Shown here one piece after another: positions 26,001-37,039 of a DNA stretch of 64,000 nucleotides. The notes under the pieces were generated by a model. The model was not told the origin of the DNA, searched no databases, and saw only the letters and a program-made list of their open reading frames with translations. The position numbers were made by a program, and so were the translations under genes. Position 1 is the first letter of the stretch. Every line of letters begins with the position of its first letter. This DNA is from Lepturacanthus savala (lineage: Eukaryota; Chordata; Actinopteri; Scombriformes; Trichiuridae), in NCBI GenBank assembly GCA_030544235.1, contig CM060466.1:20973575-21037574 (forward strand), in the 5' to 3' direction.

Positions 26001-27106
26001 ACTCTGTAGTAGCTACTGTACAAGGTAATGGATTGCATCAGATGTAGAGTTACATCAAGTATCTCTACAGCAGTAGAGTTACTTGACTGACTCGCTCCCT
26101 CGGATGCGTCATAAGGCCACTGAATTAATTGCAGAGGCTCCCAAACCAGCCTTTCTTCATCAGGATTCTCACTGGTAATGCACCACCCCGAGGCTGAAAG
26201 CATCAGCTTCCAACGGGACTTGGTTTAACATCATCCACCGTAGAGGCACATCCAGCCAGAAATCAAATAGGAGAGTACCTACGTTCAGTCCAACACCTGA
26301 ACTATAATTGTGATTGCTGCACTCAGAGAAGCTTATCACACCACTACCATTAAGACATTAAGGCTAACCAATACACCCAAAACCAATGCTAGACTAAAGG
26401 CCAGAAGAAACACAGCCAACTCCAAAAATCAATTCTGATGCAGGCTGTCAACCAAGCAGTTAAGACTGTAAATCTAAGCATGGCTGACACATCTGCCAGT
26501 GAGCTAACAGAGATGTTGCCAGTTATCCTCTCTACACATTCAAGAGGATTATTATCCACATTGGGTCTTTCAACATCTGTGAAGGAAAACTGGCACTGAG
26601 ATTCCAAAAAAAGATTTTTTTTTCCTGACTACTGGAAAAGCTGAGCGACTGTCAGTCATAACATGTAATTGTTTCTGGCTTCCTCCCAACTCTGAGAAAA
26701 GGAATCAGATCTCTTAACAGACTCCTGGTCCTGAATATGTGTTTGATATTGCTGTGCCTCACCTGTGGGGTAAAGTTTCTTGATAATTTGAATATCTTTT
26801 GGTAGTGTAAATGCTGCTTTAAACCTGAGGGGGTTTCACCGAAACTTCACTGGATACTTGGTTTCCTTGGTCATGTCCTTGGGGTGCCATACCCAAAAAA
26901 GAATGTGAGGTAAGCACCTAGGACAGTGCAGAGAGGCACACACCTGTATCCCCCTTTACCTGACCCTGTTCTTATATCACCCAATGCATCAATGCATTCA
27001 GAGGATGGAATGGTCAAACACATCATTGCAATCACAGACCATCCATCTGAATCTAAAATTTGTCAATGTTCAGCCAAAAGTCTCCATTCCTGTCACAGAA
27101 TTCCAA
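26001..27106. other. Intergenic, no gene recognised
   Basis: The 154-codon minus frame at 25739-26203 overlaps the LINE tail and shows no domain. Nothing else was recognised. Confidence 0.35.
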
Positions 27107-27118
27107 CCACTGAAATGT

Positions 27119-27492
27119 CAGTCAGTCAGTCAGTCATTTTCTATACCTGCTTATTCCTCATTAGGGTCGCAGGGGTCTGCTGGAGCCTATCCCAGCACAT
27201 TACGGCGAGAGGCAGGGATACACCCCAGATGGTCGCCAGCCAATCGTGGGGCACACACACCATTCACTCACACACTCACACCTACAGGCAATTTAGAGTC
27301 GCCAATTAACCTCAGCATGTTTTTGGACTGTGGGAGGAAGCCGGAGTACCCGGTGAAAACCCATGCAGACACGGGGAGAACATGCAAACTCCACACAGAA
27401 AGGTCCCAGACCCAGGACGCAAGGCGGTCTTGAACCTGCGACCTTCTTGCTGTGAGGCAACAGCGCTAACCCCTGCGCCACCATGTCGCCCC
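27119..27492 (-). mobile_element. Full-length V-SINE-like SINE, antisense
   Basis: Reading the minus strand: a head of GGGGGGCGACATGGTGGCGC, then a B-box region, the central domain with GTGGAGTTTGCATGTTCTCC, the CCAATTAACC/AATTGCC segment (as on plus), and a (GACT)n tail. The insertion is flanked by a perfect 12-bp target-site duplication, CCACTGAAATGT, at 27107-27118 and 27493-27504. This confirms a complete retroposed copy. Plus-strand open frames at 26926-27433 lie mostly on this SINE and are not genes. Confidence 0.93.
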
Positions 27493-27504
27493 CCACTGAA
27501 ATGT

Positions 27505-27882
27505 GTTATTTTTATTGTTACAACATTGACCCACAAATCCTTTGATAATTGAAAAGAATTTACATTGTATGTTTTTCGTTGAGACCAGGGTAACCAGCAC
27601 TAGTGCAGCAACCCAGGAAAGAAGGAGTGATTGCAGCCATCTACCCATCTACAGTTAGGCTACTGTTTGTGTGTAATGACATTGACCTGGATGCATTTAC
27701 ATCATATGAATATCTTGCTCTTGAACTCACAGCAGATCTCTTTTATCAGTAATCATCTTTACATTATATCAGCAACCAAGGTATTCATCACTATTTCTAT
27801 AGGAATTATCTGAGCCCGTCTCATTTGGTGTAACGAGATATGTAAAATTGAACCTGATTGGAGACCTGAATATTCATGGTAA
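27505..27882. other. Intergenic, nothing recognised
   Basis: Short AT-rich unique sequence between a SINE and a dispersed repeat. Confidence 0.4.
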
Positions 27883-28087
27883 ATTGTATAGCACTTTCCT
27901 GGTCTTCCATCCACTGAAAGGCCTTTACACTACATGACAACATTCATCCATGCATTCATACACTGTTGGTGGAGGGTCCAGCTCATTATGCCATATGGAG
28001 TTCAGTATCTTGCCCAAGGACAAGTCGACATGCAATCTTCCCATTGGTGGATGACCTGCTCTACCTCCCGAGCCACAGCTGGCCCAC
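27883..28087 (+). repeat. Dispersed fish repeat
   Basis: The segments TATAGCACTTTCC, GGCCTTTACACTACAT, TTCAGTATCTTGCCCAAGGA and CTCCCGAGCCACAGC occur in the order seen in a very common short interspersed repeat of teleosts. This copy has lost part of its middle. Its class (SINE or DNA element) is not clear to me. Confidence 0.6.
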
Positions 28088-28124
28088 ATTAATAAACAAA
28101 ATGCTTTGGTGCTTGTGAATGTAT

Positions 28125-29070
28125 TTGACCTCCATTCATCAGCATGCCAACACTCTGGACTTAGTTATAACATGGTTGATGATGTTTCGGCTTCCGAATG
28201 ACCTATTTCTGACCATCACTGTGTTTTGTGATGCTGCTCTAATGTTAAAAACTAAACAGAATTTTTGGGTTTAACATAGGTAAATTAAAGTTCTAATATG
28301 AGATCATTTGAGCCATAGACTTATGACTGTAAACAACACTAGCGTGTGATCTGCTTTAAATACTGATGATCCAAAGGTTACAAAGAGGTTGCCTGATTAA
28401 TGTTATTGAGATCAAGAGATTTTATAAGGCAGCAAAATGAAAATGAAGAAAATAGGCTTGCAATGTAACTGTAATATTTAAAAAAATGACTGCCAATATG
28501 AAAGCATCAAAATGTGAAGAACTCACATTTTGGTTAATAAGGTAATAACTTCAAATAGAGCCAGCATTGCTGTTGATGTTAAACACAGATATTTCAGCAA
28601 GTCCTGTAAAAATGATGTAACATTGAGAAAATGCACCTGTATTACATTAACTGTGCTCTGCAAGGCTGCCACTGGGTGTAACTTCTCTATCTCATGTATT
28701 GACCTTGTATCTACAGCATTTTAAGCAGGTGTTCAACAGTGTTCAACAGTGTTGAACACCTGTTCTTCCAAGTAGATGGAAATGCACTGATCAGCTGTAA
28801 GTCTGATATCCAACGTTCCATTCATTAGTAAAATGCTTGAAAAGACAGTTTCAGTGCAAATAAACAATGTTCACGAAGAATTTCAGTGAGGCTTTAGAAC
28901 ATACCACAGCACTGAAACTGCTCTCACTAAAATAATCTGTGGCATCAGATCCTCTTAGACCTAAACACAGTGCTTGATATGACCTATCACATTGTTCTAA
29001 TCACCTTGAGAAGTTTGTTGGTCTTTTCTGCTTTGGGTTTGCACAAGGGAGCATGACATCATCAAAGAAA
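28125..29070 (+). mobile_element. Decayed L2-type LINE (endonuclease and RT remnants)
   Basis: About 28135-28235 translates, with frameshifts, to HANTLDLVIT...then a D-H-H-CVFCD block, the end of an L2-type endonuclease. About 28800-29010 gives ISNVPFISKMLEKTV, then HSTETALTKI after GFRTYH, the RT-1/RT-2 motifs of L2 and related LINEs, followed by a decayed AFDTVDH-like region. The spacing is compressed and there are many stops, so the copy is dead. Confidence 0.75.
28726..28762. repeat. Perfect 13-bp inverted repeat
   Basis: CAGGTGTTCAACA at 28726-28738 and TGTTGAACACCTG at 28750-28762. The spacer repeats GTGTTCAACAG. It lies inside the decayed LINE. Confidence 0.9.
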
Positions 29071-29847
29071 CTGTACATCTCTGCTGAAGCAAATGGTGCT
29101 GCAGCTATAAACTCCATTACAACCTGTCGTTTGGCAATAAATCAATAGATGAGAAATATTAAAGTTGAAAAGTTAAACAAGGACAAAACTGGAATCTTCA
29201 GCCCCATAAAAAAGAGAGATGCTGTTTTTGTGAAATTAACTGGGATGTTACAAGTCTTGGTCTTATCTTATATCTGACAAGTAATTTTTCAACCTGTGAA
29301 AAGTATGACCATTTATGAATAGAAAGATGTAGGGTATAAGTTGTATATTAGTCTCTGTGCACTTCACAATGTGTCCACCAGTCACTGTAACCTGGTCATT
29401 ATAACCTGGTCATGTAAACTGGTCAGTGTGACCTGTCGCTGTTCACCTGCACATGCACTACATCCTCACAATGGAGTCTTGGGGGAACAGATTTAGTGTT
29501 AAAATGAGACATGCGTTGTTCTAACACACTGATCAAAACAGGAAAAGCAATACACACACACACACACACACATTCTAGAAGTTATAAAAACACACCTATT
29601 ATACATCCATTGTTCGGTTTGAGAATCCTTGCTCGTTCTAATACTGTCAACCCCCTGAATTTGCCCTGATGTCTTCTTACTCTGTCTTGCTCTGTTCTCT
29701 ATAAAAGTGCAGTATTTCAACTACTCTGGTAAAATATACTCTCTCCCACAGAAAAACAAGTTCATGTCTGAGACTAAAGCTCGTTTAAAAACACTGCAGC
29801 TTGGCAATTTATCTCATTTATTTTATTAAATGTATTTGTTGTAAAGC

Positions 29848-30035
29848 CTGTCAACCTCAGAAGGCGCATTCAACAAAAGTCAGGCATCCTTGTCCTCAAA
29901 CTGAGTTGTGACAAATTTCTATAATGATGCATTAGTGCCGTTAGCTGCAGAGAAGGTTTGTACAAGAAAAGTCTCTGTGTGTTTTTCTTATTTTTTGTTG
30001 TTTGTGGACTGTTGCTTTGTGTGTTACAGGGATGT
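29848..30035 (+). repeat. Direct repeat, copy 1
   Basis: Matches 30901-31080 with shared blocks GTCAACCTCAGA, AGTCAGGCATCC, TGTCCTCAAACTG, GTTGTGACAAAT, GATGCATTAGTGC and TTTGTACAA. By eye the identity is about 85% over the best 130 bp. Offset between copies is about 1,054 bp. Confidence 0.85.
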
Positions 30036-30303
30036 AAAAATAAAAAATAGGCAAAGATTTTCCGATAAAATGGACAAAGGTGCCATTACAGAATGCAATC
30101 TGACATGGCTATGTGTACATTTCAAAGAGATTTGTGAAGAAATTATTAATAATAATCAAAGAAGAGGTTGCCATGTCACCTATAAAAACCCTGCAGATAT
30201 CAACTCTCTAGCTAATAAGAAAGAACTGGAACATTTCTTGCTGGTGCAAAGTTCCTGTTTTGGTTCTGCTGAATTCATTAATGATGTGGTTCACAGCTTG
30301 TAG
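29908..30303 (+). CDS. Unidentified 131-codon ORF
   Basis: An open frame of 131 codons starts inside direct-repeat copy 1 and ends with TAG at 30301. The C-terminal two thirds (from RDVKIKNRQRFSDKMD) is compositionally protein-like, with charged segments such as FKEICEEIINNNQRRG and a good acceptor-like TGTGTTACAG just before GGATGTAAA at 30031. The N-terminal part (VCFSYFLLFVDCCFVCY) looks like translated intron or UTR. I recognise no family. The FKEICEE region vaguely recalls SANT/Myb-like domains of transposon proteins, but too weakly to name. It may be an exon of an unknown gene, a transposon relic, or chance. Confidence 0.25.
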   Translation: MTNFYNDALVPLAAEKVCTRKVSVCFSYFLLFVDCCFVCYRDVKIKNRQRFSDKMDKGAITECNLTWLCVHFKEICEEIINNNQRRGCHVTYKNPADINSLANKKELEHFLLVQSSCFGSAEFINDVVHSL

Positions 30304-30636
30304 ACTATAATTGCTGCGAGGAGCAGGTCTAGAGAGAAGGAAGTTTGGAATTCAGGATTCAAAGAGGGGATTCTCTGAGGCAGAGACAGGGAATTCTTCC
30401 TTACAAATCAATTGTTTTCTGTGGAAATTTTGGGACTACTGCTCCCAGCAGATCACTTCCACTTTCTGATTTTATTGCTTGTTTTTGGACTTCTGTGTTT
30501 GCTACAGCACAGGATCTGGTCAATGTGTGAAGTGACGGACAATTCAAGGTTGATTAAGACATCAGACCAGAAGCGTTGGATGGATGTTGAAAGATAGTCT
30601 CACTTGCATCCTTTTCAAAGGGGCCTCTTCATCTCC

Positions 30637-30924
30637 TCAGCATGCCTGCTCAGTAGTCTCGCTGGGCAGGGGGACGCTCAAGGCCAGCCTCTCCACCGGC
30701 TCCCAGTTCCTCTGCAGCCTTTCATCATTCTTTCTCCTCTCCTTCTCTTTCTTCTTTCTGTCTGTCTTCTTGTATTGAAGCAATCCTGTTTCTGCTTGAA
30801 GCAAGATAAGACGAAAGAGACCATTAAGGATTCTTCTAAAATCCTCGCTGGTGACTGACTTGACCTTGTGTTTTATGTTTTGAGACGTGTTTGTTTTGAT
30901 GTTTGTCAACCTCAGAGGGCACAT
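30637..30924 (-). other. Possible coding relic, unidentified
   Basis: The minus strand translates to a Lys/Arg/Glu-rich segment, KKTDRKKKEKERRKNDERLQ, followed by NWEPVERLALSVPLPSETTE and a stop two codons later. The second half reads like real protein, but no family comes to mind and no splice structure could be fixed. It lies between the two direct repeats. Confidence 0.2.
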
Positions 30925-31080
30925 TTAACAAGAGTCAGGCATCCCTGTCCTCAAACTGTGTTGTGACAAATTGCTACAGTGATGCATTAGTGCTGGTACC
31001 TGCATAGAAGATTTGTACAAAAAAGGGCTTCATGTGACATTATTGTTTTTGGACCACTGCTCTTTTACTGCAGTATGCGT
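30901..31080 (+). repeat. Direct repeat, copy 2
   Basis: Second copy of the 29848-30035 repeat in the same orientation. The two copies enclose the unidentified ORFs. Target-site duplications or TG...CA ends, as expected of LTRs, were not seen. Confidence 0.85.
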
Positions 31081-31469
31081 GTGTATTTATTATATGGAGG
31101 TATGTACATGTACATGCCACACAACTGTGCAATGAAGGACACAGTAAAGGTTAAACCCATCTAAACCCAGTTTATCCAACATTTGATTTGTTGAATAGTC
31201 TTTCTAGTCTGATTTCACCATGCTTTCCTTGCATCTGCTTCCTGTTACTAGACGTCTTGACCTATTTTCTCTATACAATCTTTTCAGGCTCTGTGAAGTT
31301 ATAATTATTTAAATCACACGACATCCTGTTTACTGTTTCCAAACTTAAAAGTATAGATTTCTGTTGATAACCCTGGTTCCGGAAGAAAATCCAAATCAGC
31401 TTGAAATGAAAACTTTTTTAAATCTCCACTACCAGACATGAGCGATTGCATTAGAAACTAGAAAAACAT

Positions 31470-31755
31470 TCTGAGAGTGCAGACCTCCACCAAGTATGTT
31501 GTAACTCCCACCCAGCATTGTTGTTCTTTACTATGCAGGTTCAAGATATCACCACCAGGTGGTCCCAAACGATATCGCCTGTTTGAAGGTCTATTTACTG
31601 CAATGTTACCAAACATAAGAAAAGTGATCTAAAAATTGGAATTTCTTCCCTGTCATTCCCAAAATGTAATCATTTGTTCTTGGTACTATTCCTAACATTT
31701 GCTGAAACTTTGAGGAAAATCTGTCCAGAACTTTTGGGGTCATTTTGCTAACAAT
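31470..31755 (+). repeat. Dispersed repeat, copy A
   Basis: Shares with 53481-53690 the segments ACCAGGTGGNCCCAAA, GTTTGAAGGTC, GGNATTTCTTCC, CAAAATGTAA and CATTTGCTGAAA. The GCAGACCTCCACCAAG start and the CCAGAACTTTTGGGGTCATT end are typical of a frequent fish repeat whose class I cannot assign. Confidence 0.65.
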
Positions 31756-34700
31756 CAGAAGCAGAGGTAAATATCAGATTCCAAAATAAGGTACAATTAC
31801 AGTGTAGAGAAAAGTGGCAGAAGCTCATAGCTATTGTAGTATTTTCCTTGAGATGTTTTCCATGCCAAAACGATACACACACCATGTTTTTATCTGTGCC
31901 AATCTTAAAATATGCTGAAATTGCTGTTTGAAAATGTAAATTGAATCATATCCATTTTCAGCGTTTGTTTGTATCAGTGTTTGTGGCCTTTGAAGAGCAT
32001 CTGAAGGTCAGACTTTAGCCGTCATTTTATTTACCACCACATCACTGCATGTACCTTATTGTGCCGTGACAGCTCCTGTGGAAACGTCGCTTTTTTTCAC
32101 TTGCTCGCTCTCGCTCTCTACCTCATTACAGCGGCTCCCCGAGGGGATCCTTATCAGCTGTGGCCTGCCGCACCTACGCCAGCCATGGAAGAGGTTAGAG
32201 GGAAGGACAGGAATGGAGATGGAGGGATGATGGAAGAAGAGCTGGAAGAAGGACAAGAAGGAAAAAGAGGTATATGTGAGACAACAGAAGCATGTTAATG
32301 CAGGGAGGGTGGGCATGCAAAAGATGGAAGAAATACATGCAAATAACAAATAATAACAAATAAGCACACAAACACACACACACAAACACACACTACAGTG
32401 TTATTGGTGCAGATCCTTGTTTGTCACCACTCAAACAGAAGGAAGAAAGAGAGAGAGAAAGAGGGATAGACTCCTGCTCACCTGGGAATCAGCCATTGAT
32501 TTGCTGCTGTTTAAATATTAGCGCAGCTGTTTTATTTACGTACAACTTTATTTATTCAGGCTCACGTCAATGCTGGGGTGCTGTCAGCCAGTCACCTATG
32601 CATTATTGACGAGGAGGCTCTCGACCTCCTGCGGCCCGGATTTCCACTTCTCCTTTTCCTCCTGCCATTTTCTTGCCATTTGATCTTCTCCTACTCTTTT
32701 CTTCCCATCCCTGTTCCTTGTGTCTTCTTTTGTACTCATTACACCCTTTTCCCCTCCTTTCCCTCCTCCTTTTAATCTACATCTTCCCCTTTCTTCAAAA
32801 TGTTCTTTTAATCCTTATTGCCCATTCTCCTGGTAAATCCGGAGGTATTTTTCTATTTTTCATTTAAAAAATGATCATGCCTGTAACCTTAAAGTGACAG
32901 ATCACAAGAAATTACTTCATTCGATACCTTTTTAAGCTGAACTACTCAACCTCACCACCACCGCAGACTGTGGGTTGTAGTTGCTTTTTTTTATCTTTAT
33001 CTATTGGCACTTGGTTATTTTCCCTCCAGCCCTGTACCTTACTAACCAAAGCAACTCCCTCTTTAAAAGCAGACTTTTAAAGAACATTTTAACTTGTAAG
33101 CTCTAACAGAAATTGTAGTTAAAAACTCAGACTAACCAATCCTGATAATGCGATTGGAAGTTGAGTTACTCCTGGCTGTAGACAGGACATTTGGACTGAA
33201 GCCAGACAGGCTGACCTGCGCTAAACTCTGATCCGGAAGTTAAACAGCATGTAAAAGGTAAACAGAATAACTCAAACCAGAAGAAGCTGATAACTTGGCC
33301 AGTAGAGTGTACAGAAAGTGTGATATGCACATATTTGCAAGATTGTTTTTCTAACTTGCTATTTTACCAGACTTTCAACTTTTGTAGTCAAAAAAACAGA
33401 TAACCCGTAGTTAATATATTAACAAGCTGAAAAATATTAAACAAGCTGAAAAAGTGCATATCGACATTTATCATAGCAGAGGCAACATGAATTCATTTCC
33501 CTTCCTTGAATGTGGTCAATGACAGTGGACAGGAGTTGAAGGACTATTGGAGCTTTAAGCAAAGCTCAACCTAACTGTGCACTGATTATCTATCTCAGAC
33601 AGGTTTGGTTGAGGTGAGGGGAGTTGGTGCCTGACTGGAGCCTGGAGGATGCAGGACATAATCTAAACGTGACTTTGTCTTTTTTTCAGAATCTGAATCT
33701 GAAGCCCTGTGGTAGTGAGCAATAAAGCGGCATGAACGTCTGTTTAGGGATGGTACAGCTGGCCACCAGAGTTGAAAGAGCCAAGTTAGCATGTAGCTGT
33801 GAAGCTAGCAGTGTACCGTGTGGACAGTTTAGGCTGCATGTCAATAAATAAAGGCTACAACTTCTCAAGACATAGCCTGTTCCTGTTTGCTACCTTATAG
33901 AAACACCATCAACACACACCCTCGTCCTAACTCTTAAGGTCACTTTCACACTGTCGTCGTTTGGTCCACTTTAAACAGACCAGAGTTTGTGGTTTAATGG
34001 GGGTCTTGGTTCATTTCAAGTGTGCAGTGTGAATGCTAACTGGACCAAACACAGGACCAAATGTACGTATTGCATGATGGAGGGAGATATCGCTCTAAAC
34101 CTCTGGTATTTTCTTTTTCTCTAAGCATCTCCACCTCAGCTGAGTACTGACTGTTGAGCTTCTTATGATATACTACTTTTTTATAGCCAGCAACACCAAC
34201 AACTATAGCAACACCAAGAACTCAACATCTCTCATCAGTGTCTGTCTTTATTTCTTGTGCCATTTCTCTCTTATAAGCACATTAAGAGTGAAATGCGCTC
34301 TGCCTCGCTGCCTTACATTATGGTCATTTTGCACGGCTCACTGAGCCATGTGGAACTGATAAAAAAAGAAAAGAAACATCATCTCAACAGCTATTTCACA
34401 TGCTGATCCATGGCAGACCTGCTGAAATTCAGCAGGGGAAAATGGAATAATCAATCCGGTGATGAGTGGAAGGACAGCCGGTGAACATGATCAGAGAGAT
34501 GATAATTGTGACCAAGTATGGATCCAGAATCCAGGTCAGCCCCGCCCACAGACACACCCACATACAGGTAATACAGGTAAAGGAAGGAGGAAACAGGAAG
34601 ACAGAATAAAGCCATGAGGACAAGACCATCACATTGTTCTCAACCACGGCAAACATGGAAACATATTATACTGGCACAGTAGAGGAGATTTTCTTTCCAC

Positions 34701-35699
34701 AAAGAGATCGCAGCACATTGGAGGCGAACAGGAAACAGAACCACTCCACCTTGATGTGAAAAGCCCAGCAGGGATCTGAGCATGACTAAAGGCGCTGGAT
34801 TCATCCTCCTCCTCCACTTCAAAAGGATGTCGGCTTCATTAAAGGGCTGTGCCAGGAAACATGAGAAAGTACTACAAAGAGATGAGTGTTTGTCTTCTCA
34901 TCTGTGGGCGAGCTTGCAAACACACTCGCGTGCACATTTCACACAAAAGCTTCCACTTACTTCCAGACATCAACACAGCAGCAGCAGCAGCAGCAGCATA
35001 CATAATCATGTACACATAAACGAAAAAAACCCACACACGACTGAACACGTACTGTTGTATAATGAGAGGCTGATTGCGGACAGTGTGGTGTAAAAAACAG
35101 GGAAACAACATAATTAGAGCCGCACACACACATGCAGCCGCTACAAACAAACAAAGTGTGTGTCAAGACTGTTGCCAAAAGTTTGGCAGGCAAATTGGAC
35201 CTTTGAGAATTTTTATGAAAATAAAACCATGAAAAAAGAGGAGAAAAATAGTTTAAGTAAGAATTGAACTTGGATTGGGGTTGCGAATTGACTTGTCTTT
35301 GTGTGTTAACGTAATATGAGTGTGTGTATGCATGGATTTAAAAAGCTGTTTACTGCAGGTGTCCGTGCCTGTGAACACAGGTCAAGTTATATATTGAGGC
35401 TCCTGTAAATTATAGATGTATTATCTCCATTCACTCAGTAATTATTCAGCTGTGTAGATCAATCTGTTCCTGTACGGATTAATTATTGTTTAAACAGGAG
35501 AAATAATATGATTGGATGTGGTTCTAATTTAAATTCCTTAACAGCTGACAGACCAAATAGGACTAATAATAAGCTCATTAACGCTGCTTTGTAGATACAC
35601 TCGCCCACGCAGCGTGGAAACACTGAAAACAGCCATAAACACAAGACGTGCAAAAGAGACACACAAGTTCATTTATTTCAGTATTTAATGTAGGCACTT

Positions 35700-35702
<3 letters not shown>
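31756..35702. other. Intergenic, no gene recognised
   Basis: Contains pyrimidine-rich low-complexity DNA (32640-32800), a short GCA run (34977-34996), and a segment at about 33935-34075 (GGTCACTTTCACACTG...CAGTGTGAATGC) that resembles a non-autonomous hAT-type element with inverted CACACTG ends. No coding exon is supported. Confidence 0.35.

Positions 35703-35748
<46 letters not shown>
35703..35748. repeat. (TA)n microsatellite
   Basis: Perfect TA run of about 23 units. Confidence 0.97.
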
Positions 35749-35749
<1 letters not shown>

Positions 35750-36947
35750 TCCTCATGCATATCAGTTAAAATATTATGTTTATTTTAAGGATAATTATAC
35801 TAGTTATTTATAGGATTAAAACAGGATTAAAATCCTCACCTTGAAGAAGCGGATTTACCTCCAAGGCATTTTTAAAAATGACAGTTAACTGATTGTTGTA
35901 AAATATTTTCAGTCACCTAACTATTTACAGCTCTGTAATGATATATTGCATCATATAAAACTGTTTTTAAGGGTAGCTGCAGCTCCAACAATAAAGAACT
36001 GTTTACACATTAATGCACCAGCAGTAATAATGATATACAGTTCAAGGCTTTGTGGGGCCAAACCATTTTTTACTGAGCTCCTTGTTCTTTTTGTCACTTA
36101 AGATCATTCTTTCTGACTTTGGCTGTATGTTTGGGGTTGTTGTCGTGCTGCATAATAAATTATGGACCAATCAGATGCCTCATAGATGGTACTCCTTTAT
36201 GGATAAAAATGTCAGCAGCAAAATATCTACAGTATAAAACATTTGCAGAATGCTGTACATATAGAAATGATGAACCTGGGAAGTTCCATTTTGTCTCTAT
36301 AATGAATAATTTTAGGACATTTATGATGCCTTTACTAAGTAACATTGTGAATGCAGGATGTTTAGTGTTTTTACATTATATTAGTGAGCTAAAAGATCTT
36401 TACGCAAACCACCTATAAGAATCTTGGGCACTTGGTGAACCAGATGAAGCATTTGTCATTTCTCATATGAAGCTGATGAACACAATTAGAGCTCAACAAA
36501 AAAACAGTAGCAGAATAAATGTTTAGTGAGTCACAAATGAGCCTGCTCAAACAGAGGAGGTTTGATTAGATGCCACCCTCTGTGATCAGCCATTCTCTGT
36601 ATAGATGTTTCCTCATTGTGAATTTACCAGCAGATCATGCAAATAAGCCTCAGCCGCGTCTGACAGGTGATGCTGGTTATTCTTTAAGTTTTGAAGTCTC
36701 AATTGCTCAATAATAATTCTCCTTAGTGAAGTTGCAGTGATTTTCTTTTCAAGACTGAGAACACATGGACCAATAAAGTGGCTGCCGCAGACATTTGAAT
36801 TCAGTGGCTGTATGTCATGTTGTTTGCTTTTGATTATTCTGCTTAAGGTTATGTATTTTCTGTCAGAATGTCTCATAGAAACATTTTCTGCCATTGTAGC
36901 CTGGAGGCATTTTGAGGACTATTTGGATTCATGCTGTGCAGCTTATC

Positions 36948-36949
<2 letters not shown>
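35749..36949. other. Intergenic, no gene recognised
   Basis: AT-rich sequence. Overlapping plus and minus frames of 60-100 codons have no domain. Confidence 0.4.

Positions 36950-37037
<88 letters not shown>
36950..37037. repeat. (CA)44 microsatellite
   Basis: Longest uninterrupted dinucleotide run in the window, about 88 bases of CA. Confidence 0.98.

Positions 37038-37039
<2 letters not shown>

Noticed and set aside
25739..26203. 154-codon minus-strand frame
   Set aside because: Antisense to a LINE 3' tail, no domain, no splice support.
26926..27433. Two plus-strand open frames of 127 and 149 codons
   Set aside because: They lie largely on an antisense SINE; the same peptides recur at the other SINE copies (17405, 47132, 49622).
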